From contig CAJOGX010000011.1 in NCBI GenBank assembly GCA_905234175.1, positions 1 through 54,162 of the forward strand: a stretch of 54,162 nt of DNA, written 5' to 3'. A program made the translations under genes and the position numbers. The notes below the pieces were generated by a model. The model did not search any database. It was not told the origin of the DNA and saw only the letters and a program-made list of their open reading frames with translations. Shown here in pieces: positions 8,421 to 17,095 of the stretch. This DNA is from an uncultured Selenomonadaceae bacterium. GTDB taxonomy: Bacteria; Bacillota; Negativicutes; Selenomonadales; Selenomonadaceae. Each line of letters opens with the position of its first letter. The stretch's first letter is position 1.

Positions 8421-9177
8421 TCTGGCTCAAAACTTTTTTAACTTCATTCATATCGACGCGCGTATTGTAGCACGGACCGTTCGGGCGAATGTTTAAAACT
8501 CCGACCGCCGGTAACGGATAAACATCCTGAATACCGCTCATCAAGTCGCGTTCGCAGGCAATAGCGAGCACGGCCTGGGGGCGGTTATTTATTACAACCT
8601 GCCGCGCCAGAGTGCCGCCCGTCGCTACGAAAAACACAAAGCCCATTTCTTCGCTGAGCTTAACCAAATCGCCAATGTTACAGCCGCCGCAGCGCTTGCA
8701 GTTATTCGGATCCCGCGTGATTTTGTGCGGACACGTCGCCAGCTGCAGACAGTGCGGCGCTAAAACTAAAAGCCTGTTAGCTTTGACTTTGATTCGGCTC
8801 TTCATAAAAATTAAATTGCTCACCGCCACGAACGAGCCTTCAAGCTGCCGCCGACTTATTCCGAAAACTTTTCCGATTCGTACCGCCATTGGAAATAAAA
8901 ATCTGATGAGTGCAAAGCTGTAGCGGTGGAGTAATTTCAGCGTCGGCAAGCCCTTGACCGCCAGCACCATGTTGCAGACCGCGCCGAATGAAAACGTTGA
9001 AATGAAAATCAGAAACGCGCCAACTATCGCCGGCAGGTACTCCGAAATATTTTCCAGCCCCAGATAGCTGATTCGCCAGATTCCGTACAGCGCCAGCGCC
9101 ACTAAAAATTCCGCCGCCAGCATAAGCCCCAGAAATAGCCGCTTCTTCGGGCGCACCGCCGCCAGTGTGCTCAGCAT
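8407..9177 (-). CDS. DUF116 membrane protein
   Basis: The N-terminal part has two or three hydrophobic segments (about residues 15-75). The soluble C-terminal part has the DUF116 cysteine-rich signature: APHCLQLATCP, then DPNNCKRCGGCNIGDL, then AIACERDL. The spacing of these cysteines suggests a metal or iron-sulfur site; function is unknown. ATG 9177 is chosen because GGAGGTGG lies 6-7 bases before it. It is the last gene of the tyrS-yebC-ruvCA unit and its 3' end overlaps the convergent dCMP deaminase gene. Confidence 0.85.
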   Translation of the reverse strand: MLSTLAAVRPKKRLFLGLMLAAEFLVALALYGIWRISYLGLENISEYLPAIVGAFLIFISTFSFGAVCNMVLAVKGLPTLKLLHRYSFALIRFLFPMAVRIGKVFGISRRQLEGSFVAVSNLIFMKSRIKVKANRLLVLAPHCLQLATCPHKITRDPNNCKRCGGCNIGDLVKLSEEMGFVFFVATGGTLARQVVINNRPQAVLAIACERDLMSGIQDVYPLPAVGVLNIRPNGPCYNTRVDMNEVKKVLSQIIQD

Positions 9178-9195
9178 TTTCGCCACCTCCAAATT

Positions 9196-9759
9196 TCAAA
9201 ACCGCGTCAGTTGCTTCAGCGCGAATTTTATCAGCTGCTCCGTCGTAAGATTTTTCGGCGCGCGCCTTAGTACCGGCGAAATTTCCGCGTCCGTGTACGA
9301 CAAAGCCGCCAGCGCTTCCGCCGCCTCGAACTGCGCGCTGGATTTTTTCTGCACCGACTTAAATTCCTGCGCGACTGTAAATTTTCCCTGCAGTTCCAGC
9401 AAAATGCGTTGCGCTGACTTTTTCCCGACGCCTGGCAGTTTCGTTAAAGCTGCCAAATCCTGATTCGCAACAGCCGCTTCAAATTCTGCTGGTGAAATTT
9501 TCGCAACGATAGCCGCCGCCGTTTTAGTTCCCAGCCCGCTGACCGTCAGCAGACTTTCAAACAGCTCGAACTCGTCACGATTTTTAAAACCGTACAGGCT
9601 GACAGCGTTTTCGCTGACCGCCGTGTGAATGAAAAGTTCCGCCGCCGCGCCAGTTTCAAAGTCGCCGCTGGTGAAAATCCTGTAGCCGACGCCGCCAACG
9701 TCCAAAATAATTTCGCCGCCGTAAATAAATTTCACGGTGCCGCTCAAAAATCCAATCAT
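9196..9759 (-). CDS. ruvA: Holliday junction branch migration protein RuvA
   Basis: RuvA binds four-way DNA junctions and loads the RuvB helicase. The protein shows the N-terminal OB fold (MIGFLSGTV), two helix-hairpin-helix motifs (LLTVSGLGTKTAAAIV and LTKLPGVGKKSAQRILLEL) and a C-terminal domain ending FALKQLTRF. About 187 residues is slightly short but normal. ATG 9759 shares one base with the stop of the EcsC gene upstream (TAATG). ruvB is not adjacent; DUF116 follows instead. Confidence 0.95.
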   Translation of the reverse strand: MIGFLSGTVKFIYGGEIILDVGGVGYRIFTSGDFETGAAAELFIHTAVSENAVSLYGFKNRDEFELFESLLTVSGLGTKTAAAIVAKISPAEFEAAVANQDLAALTKLPGVGKKSAQRILLELQGKFTVAQEFKSVQKKSSAQFEAAEALAALSYTDAEISPVLRRAPKNLTTEQLIKFALKQLTRF

Positions 9760-10430
9760 TACTTTTTCCCTGCCAGCTGCTTTTTCGCCCACTCCGGCAC
9801 TTCGTCTTCAGTCACGACGCGCGTCAATTCTTTGGGCGGACGGTGCGCAATGAAAAAACTTTTCGCCGCCGTACCGATAGCCTTCGTAGTCACGCCGTCG
9901 AAGCCCGCGCCGACAAGCCCGCCGATAATTGGAATGACCTTGACGAACTGCGACGCGCCTTTAGCAAGAATTTTTTCAGCAACGGACTGTTGAACCTTGT
10001 TAAGAATCGCGCCGGAAATTTTTTTCTCCGCGAAGTCCATCGCCATTTTCATTCCAATATCCTTGAGAACTTCGCTCGTCGCGCTGCCAACCAGCGAAAG
10101 GTAAACCATCGTTTTAACTTTGTCATTGTGAATTTCGTAGCCGCCCATGTAAGCGATAGCCGCCGCCATGCGCGTCTGAACGTACAGGTTGACGCCGACA
10201 TTCGCGGGAATTGTCACGGGCAAAGTTATCAGACCGCCGAGGCCGGTTAGGAAACCCGTGGCGGAACATTTCGCAACCTGCCAGTTTATGAAAGAATCGA
10301 CGCGCGCCTCAAGACTCCCAGCACCCGAAAGATAATCTTCCGCCAAATCCTGAACGGAGTCGGAGCCAGGCAAGCCGTTGAGCGCCTGCACGTAAATCGA
10401 ATCCAGAATGCCGAGAGAATTTTCCGCCAT
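9759..10430 (-). CDS. EcsC family protein
   Basis: 223 residues with the EcsC-family pattern: FINWQVAKCSATGFLTGLGG, then a glycine- and alanine-rich hydrophobic region (LPVTIPANVGVNLYVQTRMAAAIAYMGGY). A second hydrophobic hairpin (KVIPIIGGLVGAGFDGVTTKAI) lies near the end. Some EcsC proteins neighbour ABC transporters, but the family has no defined activity. Here it is inserted between ruvC and ruvA and is probably translationally coupled to ruvA through TAATG. Possible membrane association is an inference from hydrophobicity. Confidence 0.88.
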   Translation of the reverse strand: MAENSLGILDSIYVQALNGLPGSDSVQDLAEDYLSGAGSLEARVDSFINWQVAKCSATGFLTGLGGLITLPVTIPANVGVNLYVQTRMAAAIAYMGGYEIHNDKVKTMVYLSLVGSATSEVLKDIGMKMAMDFAEKKISGAILNKVQQSVAEKILAKGASQFVKVIPIIGGLVGAGFDGVTTKAIGTAAKSFFIAHRPPKELTRVVTEDEVPEWAKKQLAGKK

Positions 10431-10445
10431 GTGAATTTCCTTTCG

Positions 10446-10943
10446 CTAAGTCAAAAAATTTCTTCTGGCAAGGCTGTTCGCCTCGTAAGCCGCACTGATA
10501 GCGACCGCCAGCGCGTCAGCAACGTCGTCGGGTCTGGGCGGCTCGGCTAAGTTCAAAATTTTCGTCACCATGTAAATGACCTGTTCCTTAGTCGCTCCGC
10601 CGTAGCCCGTGACAGACATTTTGACTTCGTTGGGCGTCATTTCCAGCACGTCGAGTTTATTTTGCGCGGCGCAGAGCAAAACTATTCCGCGCGCCTGGCT
10701 GACGGGAATTGCCGTCGTAGCGTTTCGCCCGAAGAATAATTTTTCGACGCCCATAACCTGCGGCTGAAACGTCTTAACGATAATGTCAAGCTCCATGTAA
10801 ATTTTGAGCAGACGATCCTGCATACGCGCCTTCGAGTCGGTAGTTATCGCGCCGAAAGTTTTGGCGACAATCCGCCCGTTAATTTGTTCAACGACGCCGT
10901 AGCCGCAAATCGCCGTGCCAGGGTCGATTCCCAGCGCGCGCAT
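10446..10943 (-). CDS. ruvC: crossover junction endodeoxyribonuclease RuvC
   Basis: RuvC cuts Holliday junctions symmetrically. The RNase H-like fold starts MRALGIDPGT with catalytic Asp7. Glu67 lies in GVEKLFF, and the C-terminal acidic cluster is PRPDDVADALAVAI (about 138-149). Length of 165 residues is typical. Its start directly follows the yebC stop, an arrangement (yebC-ruvC-ruvA) common across bacteria, although an EcsC gene separates ruvC from ruvA here. Confidence 0.97.
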   Translation of the reverse strand: MRALGIDPGTAICGYGVVEQINGRIVAKTFGAITTDSKARMQDRLLKIYMELDIIVKTFQPQVMGVEKLFFGRNATTAIPVSQARGIVLLCAAQNKLDVLEMTPNEVKMSVTGYGGATKEQVIYMVTKILNLAEPPRPDDVADALAVAISAAYEANSLARRNFLT

Positions 10944-11675
10944 TTACTCTTCGGCAAGCTCGTAGTTGCCGTAAACATTCTGAACGTCATCGTCCTCGTC
11001 GAGCGCGTCAAGGAGTTTCTGCATTTTCTCGCTGTCCTTGTCGGAAAGTTTAACGGTGGTATCGGGCACCTGCGTAATTTCGGCGGAGGCAGTTTCAATT
11101 CCCTTTTCAGCAAGCGCGCTTTCAATGGCGTCAAAATCTTCGGGCGCGGCAGTAATTTCAAAAGCATCGTCGTCCGCCTCAAAATCTTCGGCGCCGGCCT
11201 CCATGACAATTTCCATGAGCGCATCTTCATCGTCGAAAGTTTCCTTAGCAACGACGAACACCGCCTTTTTCTTGAACATCCAGCTGACGCAGCCGTTTTC
11301 GCCGAGGTTGCCGCCGTGCTTGCTGAAAATGTGGCGGACGGCAGCGGCGGTGCGGTTGCGGTTGTCCGTGAGAATGTCGAGCATTAAAGCGGAGCCGCCA
11401 GGGCCGTAGCCTTCGTAGGTGATTTCTTCGTAGTTGGAGGCGTCGGAGGCGCCGAGCCCCTTCTGAATCGCGCGGTTGATGTTGTCCTTGGTGATATTAT
11501 TGGCGCGGGCTTTGCTAAGAGCGAGCTTGAGGCGCATGTTGCCCGTCGGGTCAGCGCCGCCCATTTTCACGGCGATTGTAATTTCGCGGCTGATTTTCGT
11601 AGTCATAGCCCCGCGAATCGCGTCGTTGGCGCCCTTCTTGCGTTTGATGTTCGCCCATTTAGAATGTCCTGACAT
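10944..11675 (-). CDS. yebC: YebC/PmpR family regulatory protein
   Basis: The N terminus MSGHSKWANIKRKKGAND is diagnostic of the YebC/TACO1 family, which acts as DNA-binding regulators and, in recent work on some members, as translation factors that help ribosomes through proline stretches. The domain order is normal: N-terminal helical part, the central GPGGSALMLDILTDNRNR strand, and the acidic C terminus ending VYGNYELAEE. 243 residues matches the family. It abuts ruvC and follows the TPR gene by three bases. Confidence 0.96.
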   Translation of the reverse strand: MSGHSKWANIKRKKGANDAIRGAMTTKISREITIAVKMGGADPTGNMRLKLALSKARANNITKDNINRAIQKGLGASDASNYEEITYEGYGPGGSALMLDILTDNRNRTAAAVRHIFSKHGGNLGENGCVSWMFKKKAVFVVAKETFDDEDALMEIVMEAGAEDFEADDDAFEITAAPEDFDAIESALAEKGIETASAEITQVPDTTVKLSDKDSEKMQKLLDALDEDDDVQNVYGNYELAEE

Positions 11676-11678
11676 AAT

Positions 11679-11999
11679 TTATCTCCCTTCAGCAAATAAA
11701 ATTTCGAGCCGTTGAATGCCAATTTTAAAATCCAGCGCGGCAACTTCCTCGTAAAGTTCAACGGCTTTATCCAAATTATTTTCGGCGCGGTAAGCGTCCG
11801 CGACTTCGACAATGCGCTCAGCCATTTTTGCGGCGTCCTCAGAAAATTCGTCGGCGTCGTAGTGGCGCATGAGCTCAATCATCGCGTCGACGTTACCGGC
11901 GTCAGCGGCCTGCCTGTACAAATCCATAGCGGCATCGTAATCTTCGCGCAGAATTTTTCCGGCAAGGTTATACATTTCGGCGGCAGATTTAATTTCCAT
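11679..11999 (-). CDS. small TPR/Sel1-like repeat protein
   Basis: 106 residues, predicted all-helical, with helix pairs of TPR/Sel1 type ([23 protein letters not shown] and [18 protein letters not shown]). There is no signal peptide, so it is probably cytoplasmic and binds a partner protein that is not evident. Its start overlaps the 3' end of tyrS by 11 bases, indicating co-translation, and it ends three bases before yebC. Confidence 0.7.
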   Translation of the reverse strand: MEIKSAAEMYNLAGKILREDYDAAMDLYRQAADAGNVDAMIELMRHYDADEFSEDAAKMAERIVEVADAYRAENNLDKAVELYEEVAALDFKIGIQRLEILFAEGR

Positions 12000-13200
12000 T
12001 GGCGAGGCGGTAGAATTTTTTCTTGCCCTTGCGAATGACGGCTGGGAAATCCTTTTCAGCGAAGACGTACTCGGCGTCGGAAACTTTTTCGTCGTTGAGC
12101 GTCAGGCCGTTCTGCGCGACAAGCCGCCTGCCCTCCGCCTTGGACTCGATGACTTTGGCGGAAATTAAAACGTCGAGCAGTTTTTTACCGGCGGCGTTGG
12201 GAACTTCGACGGTGGGAATATTTTCCGAGCTTTGACCGGTGAAAATTTCTTCGGCGGACTTCGCGGCGGCGTCAGCGTGTTCCTTACCGTGCACGAGCTT
12301 TGTGACTTCGTAAGCGAGAATTTTTTTCGCCTCGTTAATCTCGGAATCCTTGAGCGCGCTGAGGCGGTTGACTTCGCTCATCGGCAGGAAAGTCAAAAGC
12401 GACAGGCAGGTTTTAACATCGGCGTCGTCGACGTTGCGCCAGTACTGATAGAAATCGTAGGGCGAAACTTTGTCCGCGTCAAGCCAGAGCGCGCCGCCAG
12501 CAGTCTTGCCCATTTTGGAACCGTCGCTTTTCGTCAGCAGTTTGTTCGTCAGGCCGAAAACATTCCTGTTGGTTTTCCTGCGAACGAGTTCCACGCCCGC
12601 GATAATATTGGACCACTGGTCGTCGCCGCCCAGCTGCATTTCGCAGTTAAATTCCGCGTTGAGCCTGTAAAAATCGTAAGCCTGCATAACCATATAGTTG
12701 AACTCAAGGAACGTCAGACCCTTTTCCCAGCGCTGCTTGTAACATTCGGCGGCGAGCATACGATTAACGGTGAAGTGAGCGCCAACTTCGCGCAGGAGTT
12801 CGATATAGCCGAGCTTGCGGAGCCAGTCGCCGTTGTTGACCATGAGCGCCCTGCCGTTGCTGAAATCGATAAAGCGCGAAATTTGCTTTTTGAAGCATTC
12901 GCAGTTGTGCTCAATAATTTCGTCCGTCATGACTTTTCGCATATCGGTTCTGCCGGACGGGTCGCCAATCGTGCCGGTGCCGCCGCCAACCAGCGCTATC
13001 GGGCGGTGACCGGCGCGCTGCATGTGAGCCATAACCATGAGCGCAATGAAATGCCCCGCGTGCAAACTGTCAGCCGTCGGGTCGAAGCCAATGTAAAACG
13101 TCACGGATTTCCTGCCGAGCAGGTCGCGAACTTCCGCCTCGTCAGTGCACTGAGCGATAAAGCCGCGCTCCTTCAAAGTGTCGAAAACATTTTCTGTCAA
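11989..13200 (-). CDS. tyrS: tyrosyl-tRNA synthetase
   Basis: Class I aminoacyl-tRNA synthetase that charges tRNA-Tyr. The HIGH-like motif is [11 protein letters not shown], the specificity region includes GGDDQWSNI, and the KMSKS loop appears as [11 protein letters not shown]-terminal S4-like RNA-binding region ends the protein. About 403 residues is normal. The start is TTG, either at 13203 or at 13200; I prefer 13200 because GGGGAG (13207-13212) is only 3 bases from 13203 but 6 from 13200. No T-box leader is present: the promoter lies only about 40 bases upstream. Confidence 0.96.
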   Translation of the reverse strand: MTENVFDTLKERGFIAQCTDEAEVRDLLGRKSVTFYIGFDPTADSLHAGHFIALMVMAHMQRAGHRPIALVGGGTGTIGDPSGRTDMRKVMTDEIIEHNCECFKKQISRFIDFSNGRALMVNNGDWLRKLGYIELLREVGAHFTVNRMLAAECYKQRWEKGLTFLEFNYMVMQAYDFYRLNAEFNCEMQLGGDDQWSNIIAGVELVRRKTNRNVFGLTNKLLTKSDGSKMGKTAGGALWLDADKVSPYDFYQYWRNVDDADVKTCLSLLTFLPMSEVNRLSALKDSEINEAKKILAYEVTKLVHGKEHADAAAKSAEEIFTGQSSENIPTVEVPNAAGKKLLDVLISAKVIESKAEGRRLVAQNGLTLNDEKVSDAEYVFAEKDFPAVIRKGKKKFYRLANGN

Positions 13201-13242
13201 CAAAATCTCCCCTTTGGTACTTGAAAAATTTTTCCGCCGGTG

Positions 13243-13248
13243 ATTATA
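13243..13248 (-). promoter_or_regulatory. extended -10 promoter of the tyrS operon
   Basis: On the minus strand TATAAT is preceded by TG and one base (TGTTATAAT), about 40 bases before the tyrS start. No good -35 hexamer is visible 17 bases upstream, where the ridA terminator T-run lies, so it would work as an extended -10 promoter. Confidence 0.55.
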
Positions 13249-13257
13249 ACAGATACC

Positions 13258-13287
13258 GAAAAAAAAATCACCCCTTCGGTGAGGGGC
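13258..13287 (-). terminator. intrinsic terminator after ridA
   Basis: Minus-strand hairpin CCCCT/AGGGG (plus positions 13271-13275 and 13282-13286) with a 6-base loop, followed by TGA and a run of nine T. It sits 20-odd bases after the ridA stop and just ahead of the tyrS promoter. Confidence 0.7.
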
Positions 13288-13308
13288 GTCGAAGTTTCGG
13301 AAAAAAAT

Positions 13309-13680
13309 TTATTTCGCAGCGATAAGTTCAATTTCGCAAAGAGCGCCCGCCGGTAAATCCTTAACAGCCACGCAACTGCGAGCCGGTTTGCTCACGAAAA
13401 ATTTCTCGTAGACCGCGTTGAACTTTTTGAAGTCCGCAATTTCCACGATAAAACACGTCGTCTTTACCACGTTGCCAAAAGTCATGCCCGCCGCCTCAAG
13501 TATCGCGCCGAGATTTTTGCAGCACTGCTCCGCCTGCCCCGCAATGTCCTCTGCCACGATTCTTCCAACCACCGGATCTATCGCGATTTGTCCAGAGGTG
13601 AACAAAATCCCGCCGACTACGATTGCCTGGCTGTACGGTTCAATCGCCGCCGGCGCCTTTTCCGTGTGAATCATTTCCAT
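13309..13680 (-). CDS. ridA: RidA family enamine/imine deaminase
   Basis: RidA proteins hydrolyse reactive enamine/imine intermediates such as 2-aminoacrylate. The protein from MEMIHTEKAPAAIEPYSQA to the end shows the family signature around ARSCVAVKDLPAGALCEIE, including the conserved Arg that binds the substrate carboxylate. ATG 13680 is supported by GGAGGT nine bases upstream and gives 123 residues, the usual length; the longer reading frame upstream lacks a ribosome site. Confidence 0.93.
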   Translation of the reverse strand: MEMIHTEKAPAAIEPYSQAIVVGGILFTSGQIAIDPVVGRIVAEDIAGQAEQCCKNLGAILEAAGMTFGNVVKTTCFIVEIADFKKFNAVYEKFFVSKPARSCVAVKDLPAGALCEIELIAAK

Positions 13681-13793
13681 CTTGACTTTACCTCCCAAAA
13701 GTTTTAAAATACCGCTCGTTGCCATTTTAACCGCTGAACGTGGAAACAATCTGGCGAATTTTTTATTTTTCAGCACAATTCCACCAACGTTTC

Positions 13794-13822
13794 ATGACTT
13801 TTTCAGCGCGGTATGGCATAAT
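13794..13822 (+). promoter_or_regulatory. promoter of the 3D-domain gene
   Basis: ATGACT (13794-13799), 17-base spacer, CATAAT (13817-13822) preceded by TGG, giving an extended -10. Transcription would start about 13829, 12 bases before a short upstream reading frame at 13841-13888. Confidence 0.5.
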
Positions 13823-13884
13823 AGCAGTGTAAAAATAATAATGGTTTTTATTACGAAAGGGGGAAGGCTGCTCCGAAGCACGAG

Positions 13885-14526
13885 TTGACTTATCAAGTCG
13901 GCAAGCTCGGGCGCGTTTTGAACGCGTTAGGCAGCGGAATGATGAAGCGCAATATATTCAAAAAGCTGGGGATAAGCGAAAAAAAATGGGGACTCAGCTT
14001 ACTGCTGGCAGGATTCGCCGCACTGAACGTCGGGTTTACCAATCAGGTGAACGAAATTGAGTCGGCGAAAGTTGCACAAGTCGAGGAGGCAACTGTCAGC
14101 GTGGCAGATTTCTCCGCAATTAACGATACGAATACGATAGATTTAAATGAATACGTGAATAACACCGCCGCGCCGGAAACTGCGGTAACCCTGCCGCCCA
14201 CAAACGGCGAAGGCACGTGGCAGCCTTTGTACTACGACGGCGATTACGCTGACGTTCTGACTATGGAAGCAACGGCGTACCTTCCCAGCGACGGCGACGG
14301 CTACGGCATTACCGCAACGGGCATTCCCGCAACTTACGGTGTAGCGGCGGTTGACCCCTACATTATCCCGCTCGGAACAAGACTCTACATTCCTGGCTAC
14401 GGCGAGGCGATTGCGGCTGATACCGGCGGCGCGATTATCGGCTACCGAATTGACCTCTGCATGGAAAGCTACGATGAGTGCATGGAATTCGGGCGCCGCA
14501 ACGTCAATGTGTACATTCTCAGATAA
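13885..14526 (+). CDS. 3D-domain cell-wall protein (YabE/YocH-like catalytic domain)
   Basis: The C-terminal 100 residues are a 3D domain, a double-psi barrel related to lytic transglycosylase MltA: MEATAYLPSDGDGYG, then DPYIIPLGTRLYIPGYG, then AADTGGAIIGYRIDLCM, supplying the three conserved Asp. Such proteins act on peptidoglycan. A hydrophobic stretch (LSLLLAGFAALNVGF) after a basic N terminus looks like a signal anchor or signal peptide. The start is uncertain: TTG 13885 overlaps the stop of a short upstream frame and its nearest purine-rich site is too distant. ATG 13939 is a weak alternative. Confidence 0.85.
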   Translation: MTYQVGKLGRVLNALGSGMMKRNIFKKLGISEKKWGLSLLLAGFAALNVGFTNQVNEIESAKVAQVEEATVSVADFSAINDTNTIDLNEYVNNTAAPETAVTLPPTNGEGTWQPLYYDGDYADVLTMEATAYLPSDGDGYGITATGIPATYGVAAVDPYIIPLGTRLYIPGYGEAIAADTGGAIIGYRIDLCMESYDECMEFGRRNVNVYILR

Positions 14527-14560
14527 ATTAAGATAGATTTTCGCGATTAATATAAATTGG

Positions 14561-14595
14561 CTGTCGTTCGCTGCTGGCGGGCGGCAGTTTTTAAT
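14561..14595 (+). terminator. intrinsic terminator after the 3D-domain gene
   Basis: An 11-bp stem (CTGTCGTTCGC pairing with GCGGGCGGCAG, including three G-U pairs in the RNA) with a 5-base loop, followed by TTTTTAATTTT. It starts 35 bases after the stop codon. Confidence 0.75.
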
Positions 14596-14661
14596 TTTGA
14601 CGATACGCGAATTTTTTATAACAAGTAACTGAGCTCAACATAACCCAGGCAATTAGCCAGT

Positions 14662-14761
14662 GGGCGCGCATGGACGCGCGCCCTGTGAGCGTCGGCAACG
14701 TGATGTTGCCGCAGCGAACGAGCTTTCTTTGCTACTTTCTTTGGCGGCACAAAGAAAGTAG
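14662..14761. repeat. cluster of three perfect palindromes between convergent genes
   Basis: Within 100 bases are three perfect inverted repeats: GGGCGCGC/GCGCGCCC (14662-14683), CGGCAAC/GTTGCCG (14693-14711) and CTACTTTCTTTG/CAAAGAAAGTAG (14732-14761). The last begins 8 bases beyond the ychF stop. The TTTCTTTG-type palindrome resembles short intergenic repeats seen in many bacterial genomes. It may be a REP-like element, a terminator for ychF, or both; no other copy is in this window. The GC content of the first two differs from the surrounding AT-rich intergenic DNA. Confidence 0.7.
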
Positions 14762-14768
14762 GTTCTTA

Positions 14769-15872
14769 TCACACATTAAACCTGAAATAAGTAACGTCGC
14801 CGTCCTGCATGATATATTCCTTGCCTTCGAGGCGGACGAGCCCTTTTTCACGCGCCGCGTTAATCGAGCCGAGCTTAACCAAATCGTCGTAGCTGACAAT
14901 TTCCGCGCGAATGAATCCGCGCTCGATGTCGCTGTGGATTTTCCCTGCCGCCTTAACAGCTGGCGTACCCTTTCTGATAGTCCAGGCGCGCGTTTCGTCG
15001 GGGCCGGAAGTGAGGAAAGTCATGAGCCCCAGCAAGTCAAAAGCCGCGTGAATCAGCCTGTCGAGGCCGGAACTTTCCAGACCGATGTCCGCCAGAAATT
15101 CTTTCGCCTCGTCGTCGTCGAGCTCAGCAATTTCAGATTCAACCTTCGCGCAGATAACTACGACTTCCGCGCCTTCCGCCTTAGCCACTTCCTGAACTTT
15201 CGCCACGTACTTATTTCCAGCGTAATCCGCCGCCTCGTCCTCAGCAACGTTGGCAACGTACAAAGTCGGCTTGAGCGTCAGCAAATTCGTTTCGCGTATC
15301 GCAAAAAGTTCGTCCTCCGTTAAATTCAAACTCCGCGCCGGTTTCGCCTCGTCGAGCGCGGCTTTTATTTTGTTCAGAATTTCGCTTTCCGCCTTAGCCT
15401 CCTTGCTGCCGGATTTCAGAACGCGCGTCAGCCGCTCCAGACGCTTGTCGACAATTTCCAAATCAGCCAGACAAAGTTCCGTTTGAATCGTGTCAATATC
15501 TCGCACAGGGTCAATCGTGCTGGCGACGTGCGTAATATTTTCGTCCTCAAAACAGCGGACAACGTGGGCGATAGCGTCAACCTGGCGAATGTGCTCAAGG
15601 AATTTGTTGCCGAGCCCCTCGCCCTTCGACGCGCCTTTGACTAAGCCGGCAATGTCCACAAAACGAACCGTCGCCGGCGTAGTTTTTTTCGAGCTGTAAA
15701 TTTTCGTTAAAACTTCCAGCCGCGCGTCCGGTACAGCGACAATCCCAACATTCGGCTCAATCGTGCAGAAGGGGTAATTCGCCGCCTCAGCGCCCGCCTT
15801 CGTTATCGCGTTAAAAAGCGTCGACTTGCCAACATTCGGCAGCCCGACGATACCAACTTCCAAACTGCTCAT
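14769..15872 (-). CDS. ychF: redox-regulated ATPase YchF (Obg family)
   Basis: YchF is an Obg-related P-loop protein that prefers ATP and binds ribosomes. P-loop [15 protein letters not shown] (about 8-22), the switch segment [17 protein letters not shown], and the C-terminal TGS-like domain ending [16 protein letters not shown] are all present. 367 residues is typical. ATG 15872 overlaps the dapL stop by four bases (ATGA) and has GGAGAG upstream, so it is translationally coupled to dapL. Confidence 0.96.
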   Translation of the reverse strand: MSSLEVGIVGLPNVGKSTLFNAITKAGAEAANYPFCTIEPNVGIVAVPDARLEVLTKIYSSKKTTPATVRFVDIAGLVKGASKGEGLGNKFLEHIRQVDAIAHVVRCFEDENITHVASTIDPVRDIDTIQTELCLADLEIVDKRLERLTRVLKSGSKEAKAESEILNKIKAALDEAKPARSLNLTEDELFAIRETNLLTLKPTLYVANVAEDEAADYAGNKYVAKVQEVAKAEGAEVVVICAKVESEIAELDDDEAKEFLADIGLESSGLDRLIHAAFDLLGLMTFLTSGPDETRAWTIRKGTPAVKAAGKIHSDIERGFIRAEIVSYDDLVKLGSINAAREKGLVRLEGKEYIMQDGDVTYFRFNV

Positions 15873-17086
15873 GCTAATCTCTCCATTGCCTTTAAAGTAT
15901 TTTCGCGCGAACCGAACGCCGTCAGCCGCAGGTAACCTTCCCCGCACGGTCCAAAGCCCGCGCCTGGCGTCCCAACGATTTTGTATTCGCGTAAAAGTTT
16001 ATCGAAAAATTCCCAGCTGGAAATTCCGTCCGGCGTTTTCAGCCAGATGTACGGCGCGTTAATTCCGCCAAAAACTTCGTAGCCAGCCGCGCTCAAACCG
16101 TCGCGAATAATTTTTGCGTTGGTCATGTAGTAATTAATCAGCGCGTGAATTTGCGCCTGTCCCTCGTCAGAGTAAATCGCCGCCGCGCCTCGCTGAACGA
16201 TATACGCCGTGCCGTTGAACTTCGTAGTTTGCCGACGCAGCCACAAATTTTTCAGCGGAACTTTTTCCCCGCGCGAAGTCGTACCGCAAAGATTTTCGGG
16301 AATGACAACGTAACCGCAACGCGTGCCCGTGAAACCGGCGGTCTTGCTGAATGAGCGAAATTCTATTGCAACGTCGCGCGCGCCTTCGACTTCGTAAATC
16401 GAACGCGGAATTTTTTCCTCAGTGATATAAGCGGCGTAGGCGGCGTCGTACAAAATCACGGCGTCATTTTCCTTAGCGAAGGCAACCCATTTCTCAAGCA
16501 CCGGTTTATCGAGCGTCGTGCCAGTTGGATTGTTCGGCGAGCAGAGGTAAACTAAATCAACGAGTGAATTTGGCGGCGCCGGCGAAAAATTATTTTCAGC
16601 AGTGCAGGGCAGGTAAGTCACGCCTTCAAATCTGCCGCCGACCAAATTTCCAGTGCGGCCAGCCATAACATTCGTGTCCAGATAAACCGGATAAACGGGG
16701 TCAGCGATTGCAATTTTGCTGTCGGCGCTGAAGATTTCCTGGATATTTCCGCAGTCGCCCTTGGAGCCGTCGCTGATAAAAATTTCGTCCGCCGAAACGT
16801 TCAAACCGCGCCGCGCGTAATTCCACTCAGCAATTTTTTCGCGCAGAAAAGAATAACCCTGTTCGGGACCGTAGCCGCGAAAAGTTTCCGCGCGAGACAT
16901 TTCCAAAACGGCGGCAGTCATCGCGTCGGTGCAGACTTTAGGCAGCGGCTGAGTCACGTCGCCAATGCCAAGGCGAATAATTTCCGCCGCAGGATTTTCA
17001 GCCTGAAACTTTTTGACGCGGCGCGCAATTTCCGCGAAAAGATAATTCCCAGGCAGCTTCAGATAATTTTCGTTGATTCTTGCCAT
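15869..17086 (-). CDS. dapL: LL-diaminopimelate aminotransferase
   Basis: A PLP enzyme that converts tetrahydrodipicolinate directly to LL-diaminopimelate for lysine and peptidoglycan. Features are [20 protein letters not shown] at the N terminus, [10 protein letters not shown], the [11 protein letters not shown] substrate loop, and [15 protein letters not shown], which contains the PLP-binding Lys. 405 residues is normal. The shortcut pathway is found in chlamydiae, plants and various anaerobes. The gene lies between ilvB (10-base gap) and ychF (overlap), forming an ilvB-dapL-ychF operon. Confidence 0.95.
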   Translation of the reverse strand: MARINENYLKLPGNYLFAEIARRVKKFQAENPAAEIIRLGIGDVTQPLPKVCTDAMTAAVLEMSRAETFRGYGPEQGYSFLREKIAEWNYARRGLNVSADEIFISDGSKGDCGNIQEIFSADSKIAIADPVYPVYLDTNVMAGRTGNLVGGRFEGVTYLPCTAENNFSPAPPNSLVDLVYLCSPNNPTGTTLDKPVLEKWVAFAKENDAVILYDAAYAAYITEEKIPRSIYEVEGARDVAIEFRSFSKTAGFTGTRCGYVVIPENLCGTTSRGEKVPLKNLWLRRQTTKFNGTAYIVQRGAAAIYSDEGQAQIHALINYYMTNAKIIRDGLSAAGYEVFGGINAPYIWLKTPDGISSWEFFDKLLREYKIVGTPGAGFGPCGEGYLRLTAFGSRENTLKAMERLA

Positions 17087-17095
17087 AAACTCGCC

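Noticed and set aside
12232-13224. 330-codon plus-strand open frame opposite tyrS
   Set aside because: Antisense shadow; composition is the reverse complement of a well-conserved gene and it has no start signal.
13201-13260. T-box leader for tyrS
   Set aside because: Promoter to start distance is only about 40 bases, too short for a T-box, and no T-box motif is present.
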